A stretch of DNA of 47,911 bases from Geobacter sp. UBA6151 (GTDB taxonomy: Bacteria; Desulfobacterota; Desulfuromonadia; Geobacterales; Pseudopelobacteraceae). Within the stretch, counting starts at the first letter, position 1; each line of letters begins with the position of its first letter. The stretch is taken from NCBI GenBank assembly GCA_002423105.1, contig DIUT01000018.1, positions 26,563-74,473 on the forward strand. The letters run 5' to 3'. The notes under the pieces were generated by a model, which saw only the letters and a list, made by a program, of their open reading frames with translations, was not told the DNA's origin and did not search any database. Positions 6,128 through 14,987 of this stretch are shown here, piece after piece. The translations under genes and the position numbers were made by a program.

Positions 6128-8731
6128 TTGAAATTTTCAGCCAGTTCCGCCTCATCGATAAAAAGCCCCTCAATAAAAGCCTTTGTCATCATATCCAGCC
6201 TGATTGTGTCAGGGGTGACTTTTCTGGTGGTGTTCGGCGTAGCGCTTGTTTTTTATCTACATCAGGAAGGACGTACCGTCTCTGAGTTTACCGCTGCGAT
6301 TTCACGCCAGTCCTTCGGTGTCCTTCAGGAACTGATGCAGGAGGGCTGGAACGGTAAACAGTTGCATGGGATGCTTGAGCGCTACCGGGAATCTCTTCCA
6401 GCTTCCACCACCATTGATCTGTATCGTAACCACCATCTCTCCTGGGACTCCCTTGAGCCCGGTGAGCAGCAGGAGGCAGATTCCAACGTGCAGAAAGCGT
6501 TTTCCAGCGGTGTCGCCAGTAAAGAACGAACTGGTGAGTCTCTGCTGATTTACACGCCCATGGTTGCAGCAAAAGAATGCCTGCAATGCCACCGCACGGT
6601 CACCGAAGGGTCCGTACTGGCTGTTATCAAGGTTGAATCCAGTCTTTCCGCAACACATGACGCTATTTTCAAGCAGGTTGCCGGTATTTTCTCGCTACTC
6701 TCTCCATTGCCGATGTTGATGGCCTGGTTTCTTTCCCGCCGCATAAACCGCCATGTCAGCTCTGCCTTTGAACTGCTGCGTGAGAAGGTCTCCACGGTCA
6801 ACCAGATGGACGATCTGACCACACTCAGTATGACCGACCAGCAGGTGGGGCTTTTGGAGTTCGACCAGCTTTTCGGTGAAGTCGGACAGTTGGTGGCGCG
6901 CATCCGATCAGTTGCTGTGGGCAAGGAGATGCTTGAGTTCGAGATAAAAGTACTGGAGCGCTTCATTATTACCAGTGATTCCATCAAGGACTGGAAGGAG
7001 CGGGTCTGTTACCTGCTGCTGGAGTTGAACAAGGTGATGCCGGTTTTCACGTTGTTCTGTGTTTTCCAGGTTGATGAAGAGCTGTATGACATTGAGATAT
7101 TCTGGAAGTCTCCGCCCACTATGGAAACCACCCTGCTGATGGAAGCGACTGTGAGAAGCAGGATAGATCGCGAGATGAGCGAACTGGGCGCGCATAGTTC
7201 GTTAAGTATCGTGCATACGGTGGCTGACCTGCGTGGCGAGCCCTTTGATCTGAATGCCACGGAAATCGAGATGCAGACCAAGTCGCTGCTGCTGAAAAAT
7301 CCACGGATCGGCGGTGTGGTGGGTATCGGTGTGCAGACCAATATTGCAGAGGACCCGATCCGCTGCCTGGTGATTGACAGTATTCTGACCACCATGCTGA
7401 ATGTGGTCGGTTCCATCAAGGCCATCTACAAGTATACCCGTGAACTGGAATACTACGCCACCCGCGACCCGCTGACCAACCTCTTCAACCAACGCATATT
7501 CTGGGAACTTTTGGGGTACGAAATCTCACGGGCCGAACGGCACAACTACAGCTTTGGTCTGCTGGTCATTGACATGGATAACTTCAAGCAGGTTAATGAC
7601 ACCTACGGTCACATTTTTGGTGACAAGTTCCTGATCAAGGTGGCTGATGTCATTCACGGCGCGCTGCGCAAAGGGGATATCCTGGCCCGTTACGGCGGCG
7701 ATGAATTCTCGGTGGTGCTGCCCGAGGCCGATGAAGAGCAGGTGTTTCTGGTGGCTTCCCGGATCAAGGATGCGCTGGAGTTGATGATTGTTGCGGCGCC
7801 GGATGGCACGCCGGTACGAGGAACCGCCTCCATCGGCATGGCGGTTTACCCGATGCATGCCGACAATGAAAAAGACCTGTTCATGTTTGCCGACAACATG
7901 ACCTACAAGGCCAAGTCCAGCGGTAAAAACCAGGTGTTGATCCCGTCTGAAGATGATGTGGTGCATGTTTTCAAAAAGAGCAGCGAGCTTTCCAAAATGC
8001 TGGTCAGCGCTATTGAAGAGAAACGGGTCATCCCCTATTTCCAGCCCATCGTGTCCGCAGCAACCGGAGAAATTATCTGTCACGAACTGCTGTGTCGGAT
8101 CGAGGTGGACGGACAAATGATGCCGGCTGGTGAGTTCATTGAAACCGCCGAGCGTCTGGGGATCGTCTCTAAGCTGGACTGTATCCTGATGGAGAAGCTG
8201 TTCGAAAAAATGCAGATGGAGTCCTATGAAGGGATGATCTTTGTCAACCTTTCGCCCAGATCACTGATCATGCAGGAGTTTATCCCCACGGTGATCCGCT
8301 TGACGCACACCTACGGTATTGCCCATGACCGGGTGGTTTTTGAGTTGACCGAGCGGGAGACGGTACGCAATGTCAGTCTGCTGGAAACCTTTGTGACGGT
8401 GCTGAAACTGGAAGGGTTCAAGTTCGCCATAGATGATTTTGGCGCAGGGTTCTCTTCGTTCCAGTACGTGCGGCGGCTGCCCATTGATTACGTCAAGATC
8501 GACGGCGATTTTATCCGTGAGATGCTAAAAGACACCAAGGATTTTGCCTTTGTCAAAACACTGGCGGTGCTGGCAAAAGAGTTCGGCATTCTGACCATTG
8601 CTGAATACATTGAAAATGAAGAGCTGTTCCGGGCAATAGGTGATTTGGGGATCGATTTCGGGCAGGGGTACCATCTTGGCGCGCCATCGCCTGATCTGCT
8701 GCCGGCGGGTAGCCAACGAAAATCCCATTGA
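6128..8731 (+). CDS. Membrane GGDEF/EAL c-di-GMP enzyme with a periplasmic c-type heme domain
   Basis: An 867-residue protein. The start is TTG at 6128, chosen because GGAAGGGG ends 7 bases upstream and no other in-frame ATG precedes the membrane segment. Order: TM helix ~20-42; periplasmic domain with CLQCH at residues 151-155, a c-type heme attachment site (DUF3365/Tll0287-like arrangement); second TM ~190-208; a cytoplasmic HAMP/GAF-like stretch; GGDEF at 523-527 with an intact RxxD inhibitory site just before it (RKGD); then an EAL domain. The EAL signature itself is ELL (653-655), but the other catalytic elements (NLSPRS, ELTERE, DDFGAGFSS, VKIDGDF) are kept. It could make and degrade c-di-GMP in response to redox state or a gas bound at heme. 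Which activity dominates cannot be told from sequence. Confidence 0.9.
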   Translation: MKFSASSASSIKSPSIKAFVIISSLIVSGVTFLVVFGVALVFYLHQEGRTVSEFTAAISRQSFGVLQELMQEGWNGKQLHGMLERYRESLPASTTIDLYRNHHLSWDSLEPGEQQEADSNVQKAFSSGVASKERTGESLLIYTPMVAAKECLQCHRTVTEGSVLAVIKVESSLSATHDAIFKQVAGIFSLLSPLPMLMAWFLSRRINRHVSSAFELLREKVSTVNQMDDLTTLSMTDQQVGLLEFDQLFGEVGQLVARIRSVAVGKEMLEFEIKVLERFIITSDSIKDWKERVCYLLLELNKVMPVFTLFCVFQVDEELYDIEIFWKSPPTMETTLLMEATVRSRIDREMSELGAHSSLSIVHTVADLRGEPFDLNATEIEMQTKSLLLKNPRIGGVVGIGVQTNIAEDPIRCLVIDSILTTMLNVVGSIKAIYKYTRELEYYATRDPLTNLFNQRIFWELLGYEISRAERHNYSFGLLVIDMDNFKQVNDTYGHIFGDKFLIKVADVIHGALRKGDILARYGGDEFSVVLPEADEEQVFLVASRIKDALELMIVAAPDGTPVRGTASIGMAVYPMHADNEKDLFMFADNMTYKAKSSGKNQVLIPSEDDVVHVFKKSSELSKMLVSAIEEKRVIPYFQPIVSAATGEIICHELLCRIEVDGQMMPAGEFIETAERLGIVSKLDCILMEKLFEKMQMESYEGMIFVNLSPRSLIMQEFIPTVIRLTHTYGIAHDRVVFELTERETVRNVSLLETFVTVLKLEGFKFAIDDFGAGFSSFQYVRRLPIDYVKIDGDFIREMLKDTKDFAFVKTLAVLAKEFGILTIAEYIENEELFRAIGDLGIDFGQGYHLGAPSPDLLPAGSQRKSH

Positions 8732-8747
8732 ACCGTTCCGTCCTGCC

Positions 8748-9443
8748 ATGCAGCTTCCAGCACTGACTCCCGGCGTCCTGATCCGGCGCTACAAACGCTT
8801 TCTGGCTGATATCGAGTTGCCTGACGGCAGTGTGGTGACAGCCCACTGTCCCAATTCCGGCAGTATGAAAGGCTGCAATCTGCCGGGAGCTCCGGTTCTG
8901 CTTTCCGTAAGTCCCAATCCCAACCGCAAGCTGGCCCATACCTGGGAACTGGTACAGATCGACGGTTTTTGGGTCGGCTTGAACACCATGTTGCCCAACC
9001 GGCTGGCAGAAGAAGCCATTGCCGATGGCACTGTTGCCGAATTGCAGGGATATGAAACTATCCGCCGTGAAGTATGCTACGGCTCTGAACGAAGCCGGAT
9101 TGATCTGCTGCTGGAAGGGAGCAGAGGCCGCTGCTACGTTGAGGTAAAAAATGTGACACTGGTGGAGGGGGGCCAGGCGCTCTTTCCCGATGCGGTTACT
9201 ACACGGGGCCAGAAGCATCTGCGGGAGCTGATGGAGGTGGTGGCGCAGGGCGATCGCGGTGTGATCTTTTTCACTGTGCAGCGGGGTGATGGTGCCGGTG
9301 TGGCTCCGGCGGATACCATTGACCCGGAGTATGGCCGCCTGTTGCGGGAGGCGGTAAAAAACGGTGTCGAGGCGCTGGCCTACCGGGCAAAGGTCACCCC
9401 GGAGGCGATCCGGTTGACTGAGCGGTTGCCGGTGTTTCTGTAA
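8748..9443 (+). CDS. sfsA: Sugar fermentation stimulation protein A homologue
   Basis: A 231-residue protein matching SfsA in length (~234) and signatures: GVLIRRYKRFLADIEL, AHCPNSGSMKGC, NPNRKLAHTWELV, the nuclease-fold stretch IDLLLEGSRGRCYVEVKNVTL, and FPDAVTTRGQKHLREL. The D...ExK pattern (IDLLLE...YVEVKN) suggests a PD-(D/E)XK fold; the family binds nucleic acid, but its role is poorly defined. The ATG at 8748 is chosen because homology begins there; a longer in-frame start at 8640 lies inside the preceding gene. It begins 16 bases after the GGDEF/EAL stop and its end overlaps the convergent dehydrogenase gene by 50 bases. Confidence 0.9.
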   Translation: MQLPALTPGVLIRRYKRFLADIELPDGSVVTAHCPNSGSMKGCNLPGAPVLLSVSPNPNRKLAHTWELVQIDGFWVGLNTMLPNRLAEEAIADGTVAELQGYETIRREVCYGSERSRIDLLLEGSRGRCYVEVKNVTLVEGGQALFPDAVTTRGQKHLRELMEVVAQGDRGVIFFTVQRGDGAGVAPADTIDPEYGRLLREAVKNGVEALAYRAKVTPEAIRLTERLPVFL

Positions 9444-11031
9444 CCTGTGCCGCAATCAGATCGGCTATCCGCACCCCATCCAGGGCAGCGCTCATGATTC
9501 CACCTGCATATCCCGCCCCTTCTCCAGCGGGATAGAGCCCCCCCAGCGATGGTGACTGACCGTGTTCTCCACGTAGAATACGCAGCGGAGCGGAGGTGCG
9601 GGTTTCCACACCGGTCAGTGTAGCCTCGGCGGTAACAAAACCTTTCAGCTTTTTCCCGAAGGCAGCAATCCCTTCCCGCAGGGTTGTTGTTACATACTCC
9701 GGCAGCAGAACGGCCAGGTCCGTCTCGACGGTACCGGGACGATAACTTGAAGAAGATGCTCCCCTGCCGGTTCCCAGGAAGGCCAGCAGGTTGGCCGCAG
9801 GTGCCCGGTAGGCGCCTCCTCCGCTTTCAAAGGCCAACCGCTCCCAATGCTGTTGAAATCGGACTCCGGCCAGCGGGTCCGGGCCGTCAAAGTCATCGGG
9901 CCGTACATTTACCACCAGGGCGCTGTTGGCCAGTCCTGAATCCCTCCCCAGATTACTCATGCCGTTGGTTACCACCAGCCCGGCTTCAGACGATCCTCCG
10001 ATAACGATACCCCCCGGGCACATGCAGAAGGAGTAGCAGCTTCGGCCTGTCTGGGTATTGTTGTAGGTCAGGGCGTAATCAGCCTTTGGCAGGGCGGGAT
10101 GGGGTGTACCGTACTGGATCCGGTCGATAAGCGCTTGGGGATGCTCGACCCGCAGTCCGATGGCGAATGGTTTCTGTTCCAGACGTATTCCGGTCTGGTC
10201 CAGCATCCGGTATGTGTCTCTGGCGCTATGGCCAATGGCCAGAACCAAATGCTGGCAGGGCAGTTCTTCTCCTGAGGCCAGACGGGCCGCTGCTATGCGG
10301 CCGTTATTGGCGGTAATCCCATCCAGCCGGGTCGAAAAGCGGATATCAAAACCGGCGTGCAACAGATATGCACGCAGCGCAGCCACCACAGTCCGCAGCC
10401 GGTCGGTGCCCACATGGGGTTTTGCCAGATAGCGTATCTCCGGCGGTGCGCCGAAGCGAACCAGTTGTTCCAGTATCCAGGAACTGTTGGGGTCGCGCAG
10501 GCGGCAGGTCAGTTTGCCGTCGGAAAACGTACCGGCACCCCCTTCGCCAAACTGAACATTGCTTTCAGTGTTCAGGATGCCATCACGCCAGAAACGGGAG
10601 ACGTCTGTAATCCGCTCTTCCACCGGTTTACCCCGTTCCAGTACCGTTGCGGTCAGGCCATGGTGTGCCAGGCGCAGTGCGCAAAAAAGACCGGCTGGTC
10701 CCATGCCAACAATGGTGATGGGAACGGAGCAGGCAGGCTGCACAGCATGAGCTTGCATGGAGCGGGCTGTGTTTTGCGGAGTTTCCGGCAGACGTTCAAG
10801 GTTGGCAATTCCGGCATTGTTCCGCCAGAATGACGCTTCATCGTCAAGACCGAAGGAGACGGTATATACCAGTAGCACCCGCGGTTTTTTGCGGGCATCA
10901 ACCCCTTTGCGCACGATGAGCAGATTGCGGAGATCGGTCGGCCTGCGTCCGATGATGCGGGCAGCAAGGACAGTAAGGCGTGCTTCGTCTTCGCCGGGAA
11001 GCAGAGTCAGATTGCGCAGGAGTAATGGCAT
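9394..11031 (-). CDS. FAD-dependent dehydrogenase of the COG2509 type
   Basis: A 545-residue soluble flavoprotein. An N-terminal ~90-residue region (LLLRNLTLLPGEDE...) is followed by an FAD-binding Rossmann motif IVGMGPAGLFCALRLAHHG, then GEGGAGTFSDGKLTCR, the cysteine motif FCMCPGGIVIGGSSE, and the C-terminal YPAGEGAGYAGGI that closes the FAD site. This order is typical of the uncharacterised FAD-dependent dehydrogenase family; the substrate is unknown. The gene lies 15 bases after the receiver-kinase gene on the same strand, so it may be the last gene of that operon. Its 3' end overlaps sfsA tail to tail. Confidence 0.85.
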   Translation of the reverse strand: MPLLLRNLTLLPGEDEARLTVLAARIIGRRPTDLRNLLIVRKGVDARKKPRVLLVYTVSFGLDDEASFWRNNAGIANLERLPETPQNTARSMQAHAVQPACSVPITIVGMGPAGLFCALRLAHHGLTATVLERGKPVEERITDVSRFWRDGILNTESNVQFGEGGAGTFSDGKLTCRLRDPNSSWILEQLVRFGAPPEIRYLAKPHVGTDRLRTVVAALRAYLLHAGFDIRFSTRLDGITANNGRIAAARLASGEELPCQHLVLAIGHSARDTYRMLDQTGIRLEQKPFAIGLRVEHPQALIDRIQYGTPHPALPKADYALTYNNTQTGRSCYSFCMCPGGIVIGGSSEAGLVVTNGMSNLGRDSGLANSALVVNVRPDDFDGPDPLAGVRFQQHWERLAFESGGGAYRAPAANLLAFLGTGRGASSSSYRPGTVETDLAVLLPEYVTTTLREGIAAFGKKLKGFVTAEATLTGVETRTSAPLRILRGEHGQSPSLGGLYPAGEGAGYAGGIMSAALDGVRIADLIAAQVTETPATAQSTGSPPG

Positions 11032-11046
11032 GGGGCTGTCCGGAAG

Positions 11047-12231
11047 TCAGTATCCTGCGGGTAATTTGACCAGAAAGGTGGTCCCGGCAGCAGAAGACTG
11101 TTCCACTGACAGTTCACCGCGGTAGAGGCGGGCGATCCGTTGCGCCACCGGCAGGCCGATGCCGGTGCCGCGGCTTTTGGTGGAGAAAAACGGTTTGAAG
11201 ATGGCGTCCCGGTCTTCAGGGCTGATGCCGCCGCCGCTGTCAGAAACCCGTATTTCAATGTTGTTTTCTGATGTATTGAGGCCGATGGTCAGACATCCTC
11301 CCTTTCCCATCTCTTCCAGGGCGTTTTGAAACAGATTGGTAAAGATTTGTTCCAGCTCTGTTGGATCTGCCTTAATGCTGGGCAGCAGGTCCGGGTAGTC
11401 AAATGCTACGGTGATCTGGCGGGCTTCCACCTGGGGGGTGAAAATCGCCAATGACTCCTTGATCACCTGTTCCACTCGCACCTCCTGGGCTGCCGACCGT
11501 CGCCGGTTTGCAGCCTCCACCAGCCGACGGATAATACCGTCAATCCGGTCTACTTCCTTGAGAATTTTATCGAGGTAGTCCTGCGATTCACTGTCGTCGA
11601 TCCCCTGGCTGAGCAGTTGGGTGAACAGGGAAATGGAGTTGAGTGGATTGCGGATTTCGTGGGCCATACCGGCGGCAAGATACCCTAAGGCGGCCAGCTT
11701 CTCCGTCTGGGCGATTTCTGACTGGGCGTGCTGTAGTGCTTCGGATTTTTCCCGGACACGGGATTGCAACTCGCGGTTCCATGCTTCGATTTCATGTAGC
11801 AGACGCTCCCGTTCCTGCTGGAGCGCACGGTTTGCCAGTTCAATGGAGCGCAGACGCCTGACGCCGTCAATTCTCTCAGCAAAGATGCTGGGGTTGAACG
11901 GCTTGAGCAGGTACTCGGATGCCCCGGCCTTCATCAGTTTAACGGCGATCTCTTCACTGCCCCCGCCGGTACAGATAATCACCGAGCAGTCCGGTGACAG
12001 TGATTTCAACTCCTTTAAAAGCGTTACACCATCCTGGTCCGGAAGCATGTAATCCATCAGGACCATATCCGGCTGGCAGCGTTTGACCATTGCGAGGCCT
12101 TCGGTGGCGGTGTCGGTGGTGCTAACAAGATAACCGCGTTCGGTCAACAGGGTGGCAACCAGTCGGCAGATTTCCGGCTCATCATCAATGACCACAATCG
12201 TGGTGGAAACATCCGTCTGCTCTGCATTCAT
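11047..12231 (-). CDS. Receiver-histidine kinase hybrid (REC then HisKA-HATPase)
   Basis: A 394-residue soluble signalling protein with the domains reversed relative to a classic hybrid kinase. The receiver comes first (IDDE acidic pair; phospho-acceptor Asp60 in VLMDYMLP; Lys110 in YLLKPF), then a coiled coil (~125-180), the H-box AHEIRNPLNSI with His191, and an ATPase with the N box NLFQNALEEM, G1 DSGGGI and G2 GTGIGL. No TM or sensor domain is present, so input probably arrives by phosphorylation of the receiver. The ATG at 12231 has GGAG about 10 bases upstream; a GTG six codons earlier is less likely. It lies 30 bases after the universal stress protein gene. Confidence 0.92.
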   Translation of the reverse strand: MNAEQTDVSTTIVVIDDEPEICRLVATLLTERGYLVSTTDTATEGLAMVKRCQPDMVLMDYMLPDQDGVTLLKELKSLSPDCSVIICTGGGSEEIAVKLMKAGASEYLLKPFNPSIFAERIDGVRRLRSIELANRALQQERERLLHEIEAWNRELQSRVREKSEALQHAQSEIAQTEKLAALGYLAAGMAHEIRNPLNSISLFTQLLSQGIDDSESQDYLDKILKEVDRIDGIIRRLVEAANRRRSAAQEVRVEQVIKESLAIFTPQVEARQITVAFDYPDLLPSIKADPTELEQIFTNLFQNALEEMGKGGCLTIGLNTSENNIEIRVSDSGGGISPEDRDAIFKPFFSTKSRGTGIGLPVAQRIARLYRGELSVEQSSAAGTTFLVKLPAGY

Positions 12232-12261
12232 CGTGGCCGTTCTCCGCACCTGGCAGGTATT

Positions 12262-12711
12262 TCAGCGTTCCGGCACCCTGATAGTCATGACCGGACAGGA
12301 AGCGGATCGAACAACCCGTTCCGCAGTGCTGCCGAAGATAAGATGATCCAGGCCGGTTCGTCCATGGGTGCCGATGACAATCAGGTCTGCGGTCCGTTCC
12401 TCGGCCATGCGCAGGATTTCTTCAAAGGGAACACCGGTAGTTATGGCGGTCTCGAAATTGCTGTATTCACCGAACCGCTCCTTGCAGAAAGATTCCAGCA
12501 TGCGGGCGGCTCCACTCTCAATCTCCTTTTCAAGCTGCTCGAAGGAGATATGGGGGGCGTAGAATCCCCGCAGGTCTACGGGCTCATTGATCACGTGCAG
12601 TACCAGCAGGTGGGCTTCAAAGGTGCGTGCCAGATCCATGGCGTACTCAGCAGCCTTTTGGGAAGTATCGGAAAAATCCGTGGCAAGCAAAATGGTGCTG
12701 AAGCGTTTCAT
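12262..12711 (-). CDS. Universal stress protein (UspA family)
   Basis: A 149-residue single-domain protein. The N-terminal strand ILLATDFSDTSQKAAEYA and the C-terminal GTHGRTGLDHLIFGSTAE give the ATP-binding G-2x-G-9x-G-S/T pattern, so it is the nucleotide-binding type. It starts within the stop of the upstream receiver gene (ATGA overlap) and precedes the receiver-kinase gene, which suggests a stress-signalling operon. A GGAGAAA ribosome site precedes the ATG. Confidence 0.93.
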   Translation of the reverse strand: MKRFSTILLATDFSDTSQKAAEYAMDLARTFEAHLLVLHVINEPVDLRGFYAPHISFEQLEKEIESGAARMLESFCKERFGEYSNFETAITTGVPFEEILRMAEERTADLIVIGTHGRTGLDHLIFGSTAERVVRSASCPVMTIRVPER

Positions 12712-13121
12712 ATGGTGTTTCTCCTTTCAGGACTCGGTTCGCAAAGTGTATCCGGGAAAATCTTGCCCATCACTTTTTTCAGTTCTTCCAAGCGGATCGG
12801 CTTGTTGATGTATTCAAAGACCCCCAGATTAAGGGCCTCAAGGTAGGATTCAACCTCGCCAAAGGCGGTGATCATGATCACATTGCTCATGGGATGCTCG
12901 CGGTTAAGCTCCCGCAGGAAGGTGAGGCCGTTCATCTCCGGCATATTCAGATCGGTGATGATAAGTTCTGCCGGATTATTCCGCAGTTGACACAGTGCCT
13001 CGTTGCCGTTCGAGGCGGTACGGACCTGATAACCTTCGCGGGACAGCAGGCGTGTCAGGGCAAGACGGGTATTTTCCTCGTCATCCACCACCAGCACACG
13101 TCTCACTCGCTCTGCTGCCAT
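12708..13121 (-). CDS. Single-domain response regulator with C-terminal extension
   Basis: A 137-residue protein consisting of one receiver domain: VVDDEEN acidic pair, phospho-acceptor Asp57 in LIITDLNMP, the Thr switch in VIMITAFGE, and the conserved Lys in YINKPI. About 15 residues after the domain show no known output. It is likely a phospho-relay or protein-binding response regulator, and it is first in the operon with the stress protein and receiver-kinase genes. An AAGGAG site lies 6 bases before the ATG. Confidence 0.93.
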   Translation of the reverse strand: MAAERVRRVLVVDDEENTRLALTRLLSREGYQVRTASNGNEALCQLRNNPAELIITDLNMPEMNGLTFLRELNREHPMSNVIMITAFGEVESYLEALNLGVFEYINKPIRLEELKKVMGKIFPDTLCEPSPERRNTI

Positions 13122-13288
13122 GACTTGCTCCTTATCTGGTTATGCTGGAGAAAGTCTAGCATGGAGTTGCGGGCTGTCAAGAGGCAGGGGCAACACCTCC
13201 GGCATCTGCGTGTAACGCGGCATTCTGATAACGGAAAGGATCAGCTATGGGGGTAAAACGAGCCTTCAGGTGTCAAGAATTGACCGTT

Positions 13289-14146
13289 TCAGAGCTGGAT
13301 GCCTTCCGCTCCCAACACAAGGTGGGCTGACTTTCCCGGCACCGCCTCATGCCTGACCGGTTTGCCGTTCAGCTCCAGCTCCACACCGCCAGCGTCGGAA
13401 AGATCCAGTGCAAGGTTGGCAAGCGCTTTCCATTCGATCAAGTCACCGGCGGTCAACTGATAGTTCTGGGATACGGTATCATCAATGGTAACGGTCAGTG
13501 TACCGTTTTTCAAAACCTTCATCCGCACCACAAAACCGCTTGTCGGCTGTTGCGGCTGGGGTGGTGGCGTCGCGCTCTCTTCAGCCGGATGTGGCAGGGC
13601 TGGTTCAGTTGCGGGGGCCGGAACTGCCGTGGCGCTCTGGGCTGAACTGCTGGAGTTGGTTGCCTGGAGCGCTTGTTGCGGAACTGGCTGCGGCTGTTGC
13701 GGCGGTGTGGCTTCAGTTTTAAGCGGTGTTTCCTGGATGGTGGGCTGCAAAATTATGGCTGAGAGAATCAGCGCCCCCAACAGTACCAGTGGCAGGGCAA
13801 AGCGCTGTGCATGCTGTATCAGAGGTCGGCCAGACTTTTCCGGTGGTGGTTCGGCAATGCTCCCGCTCTCCACGGCACTGTCCTCAGCGATCATATCCAA
13901 CAGTTCGTCAACGTTCAATTTCAAGTAACTGGCGTATATTCTGAGAAAGCCCTTGAGGTAGGCCGGGCTGGGCAACTCGTGAAAACGGTTCCCTTCCAGC
14001 GCACGCAGGTAGGTTTTACTGATTTTTGTGGCTTCTGCGGCATCTTCCAGGCTATGTCCAGCGGACTCGCGGCAACGTTGCAGCAGCTCACCGGGAGAAG
14101 CAGGCGCACCTTCTGTCATGAGCGGTTCTTCATGGCTGGTATCCAT
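13289..14146 (-). CDS. RodZ-like protein: HTH, transmembrane helix, DUF4115
   Basis: A 285-residue bitopic membrane protein. Residues ~15-85 form a RodZ-type helix-turn-helix (LLQRCRESAGHSLEDAAEATKI; RALEGNRFHELPSPAYLKGF). A single TM helix lies at ~112-130 (ALPLVLLGALILSAIIL). A Pro/Gln/Ala-rich periplasmic linker follows, then a C-terminal DUF4115-like beta domain. RodZ links the MreB cytoskeleton to wall synthesis. The second ATG (14146) is chosen because AGGAG abuts the first ATG but is 6 bases from the second. It follows the TPR lipoprotein gene by 9 bases, a common pairing in this lineage. No mreB is seen here. Confidence 0.82.
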   Translation of the reverse strand: MDTSHEEPLMTEGAPASPGELLQRCRESAGHSLEDAAEATKISKTYLRALEGNRFHELPSPAYLKGFLRIYASYLKLNVDELLDMIAEDSAVESGSIAEPPPEKSGRPLIQHAQRFALPLVLLGALILSAIILQPTIQETPLKTEATPPQQPQPVPQQALQATNSSSSAQSATAVPAPATEPALPHPAEESATPPPQPQQPTSGFVVRMKVLKNGTLTVTIDDTVSQNYQLTAGDLIEWKALANLALDLSDAGGVELELNGKPVRHEAVPGKSAHLVLGAEGIQL

Positions 14147-14155
14147 TGCCATCTC

Positions 14156-14899
14156 CTACTTGAGCAGATCCAGATAGCCCATTGATGTACGCCCCAGTTC
14201 AGAATCAGGCGTGATTTTGACAACTTCCTTGAACGCCGTCCTGGCTGCCACCAGATTGCTTTGCTTCATCAGCGCCAGCCCCAGGTGGAAATGGGCGCTG
14301 GCGTAATTCGACGCAATTTCCAGGGCCTTGCGATACTCTTCCAACGCCCGATCAGTATCGCCCTGGGCAAAGCGCACCCGGCCGATGGCCACTTTGACCA
14401 CCGGATTCCGCGGAGCACTGTTGCGGACAGATTCCAGCTCTTCCAGCGCCTTGTCGTAGTCACCTTTTCCCAGATAAGCAAGACCCAGGTTGATGACGGA
14501 ATAATCGTGCTGGGGATAGAACAGATCGTCTTTGACAGCCTTGAACTGTTGAATGGCGTTATCCCAGCGCCCCATCTCCAGGTAGATGACTCCCAGGTCG
14601 TTGCGGGCTTCTGAATAGTTGGGACGCAGGGCCAGGGCCCGCAGAAAGCGCTGTTCCGCCAGATCGAGCCGCCGCTTGCCGGTCAGTGCCCGGCCCAGGT
14701 TGTACTGCAATTCGGCATTGTTGGGATCAAGTTTGTCCGCTTCGGTCAGATCAATCAGGGCAGCGGTGTAGTTGCGTTCCTCAAGGAAGGAAACTCCCAT
14801 CTGGGAGTGATAGGCAGCCGGCTTGCCGGTTGTAGAGGTTGTTGTGCATCCCGCTAAAACGGGCAGCAGCAGAACCGGCAGCAAGACCCTACAACGCAT
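14156..14899 (-). CDS. TPR lipoprotein, PilF/PilW-like
   Basis: A 247-residue protein with a lipoprotein signal peptide: hydrophobic core LLPVLLLPVLAGC, Cys about residue 17. Five or more tetratricopeptide repeats cover the rest (YHSQMGVSFLEERNYTAAL, ELQYNLGRAL, SEARNDLGVIYLEMGRWDNA, INLGLAYLGKGDYDKAL, ASAHFHLGLALM). It resembles the outer-membrane TPR pilotins PilF/PilW that help PilQ secretin assembly, but a general TPR lipoprotein is equally possible, and no other pilus gene is in the window. It is adjacent to, and probably cotranscribed with, the rodZ-like gene. Confidence 0.8.
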   Translation of the reverse strand: MRCRVLLPVLLLPVLAGCTTTSTTGKPAAYHSQMGVSFLEERNYTAALIDLTEADKLDPNNAELQYNLGRALTGKRRLDLAEQRFLRALALRPNYSEARNDLGVIYLEMGRWDNAIQQFKAVKDDLFYPQHDYSVINLGLAYLGKGDYDKALEELESVRNSAPRNPVVKVAIGRVRFAQGDTDRALEEYRKALEIASNYASAHFHLGLALMKQSNLVAARTAFKEVVKITPDSELGRTSMGYLDLLK

Positions 14900-14939
14900 T
14901 GTACACCTCCAGAGTTGATAACCACGCGTAACAGCTTGT

Positions 14940-14964
14940 AAAAACTAGCAGATACGCTTCTGCT
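14940..14964 (-). terminator. Intrinsic terminator after the PfkB kinase gene
   Basis: On the minus strand AGCAGA and TCTGCT pair around a six-base loop (14947-14964) and are followed by AGTTTTTAC. The stem is short, but the T-run is good. This suggests that the TPR/rodZ pair may have its own promoter rather than depending on the pfkB transcript. Confidence 0.5.
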
Positions 14965-14987
14965 TGTCAACGAAACCTCAGCTGCTG

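Noticed and set aside
8640..8747. Longer start for sfsA
   Set aside because: The extra residues lie inside the GGDEF/EAL gene, do not resemble SfsA, and homology begins at the ATG at 8748.
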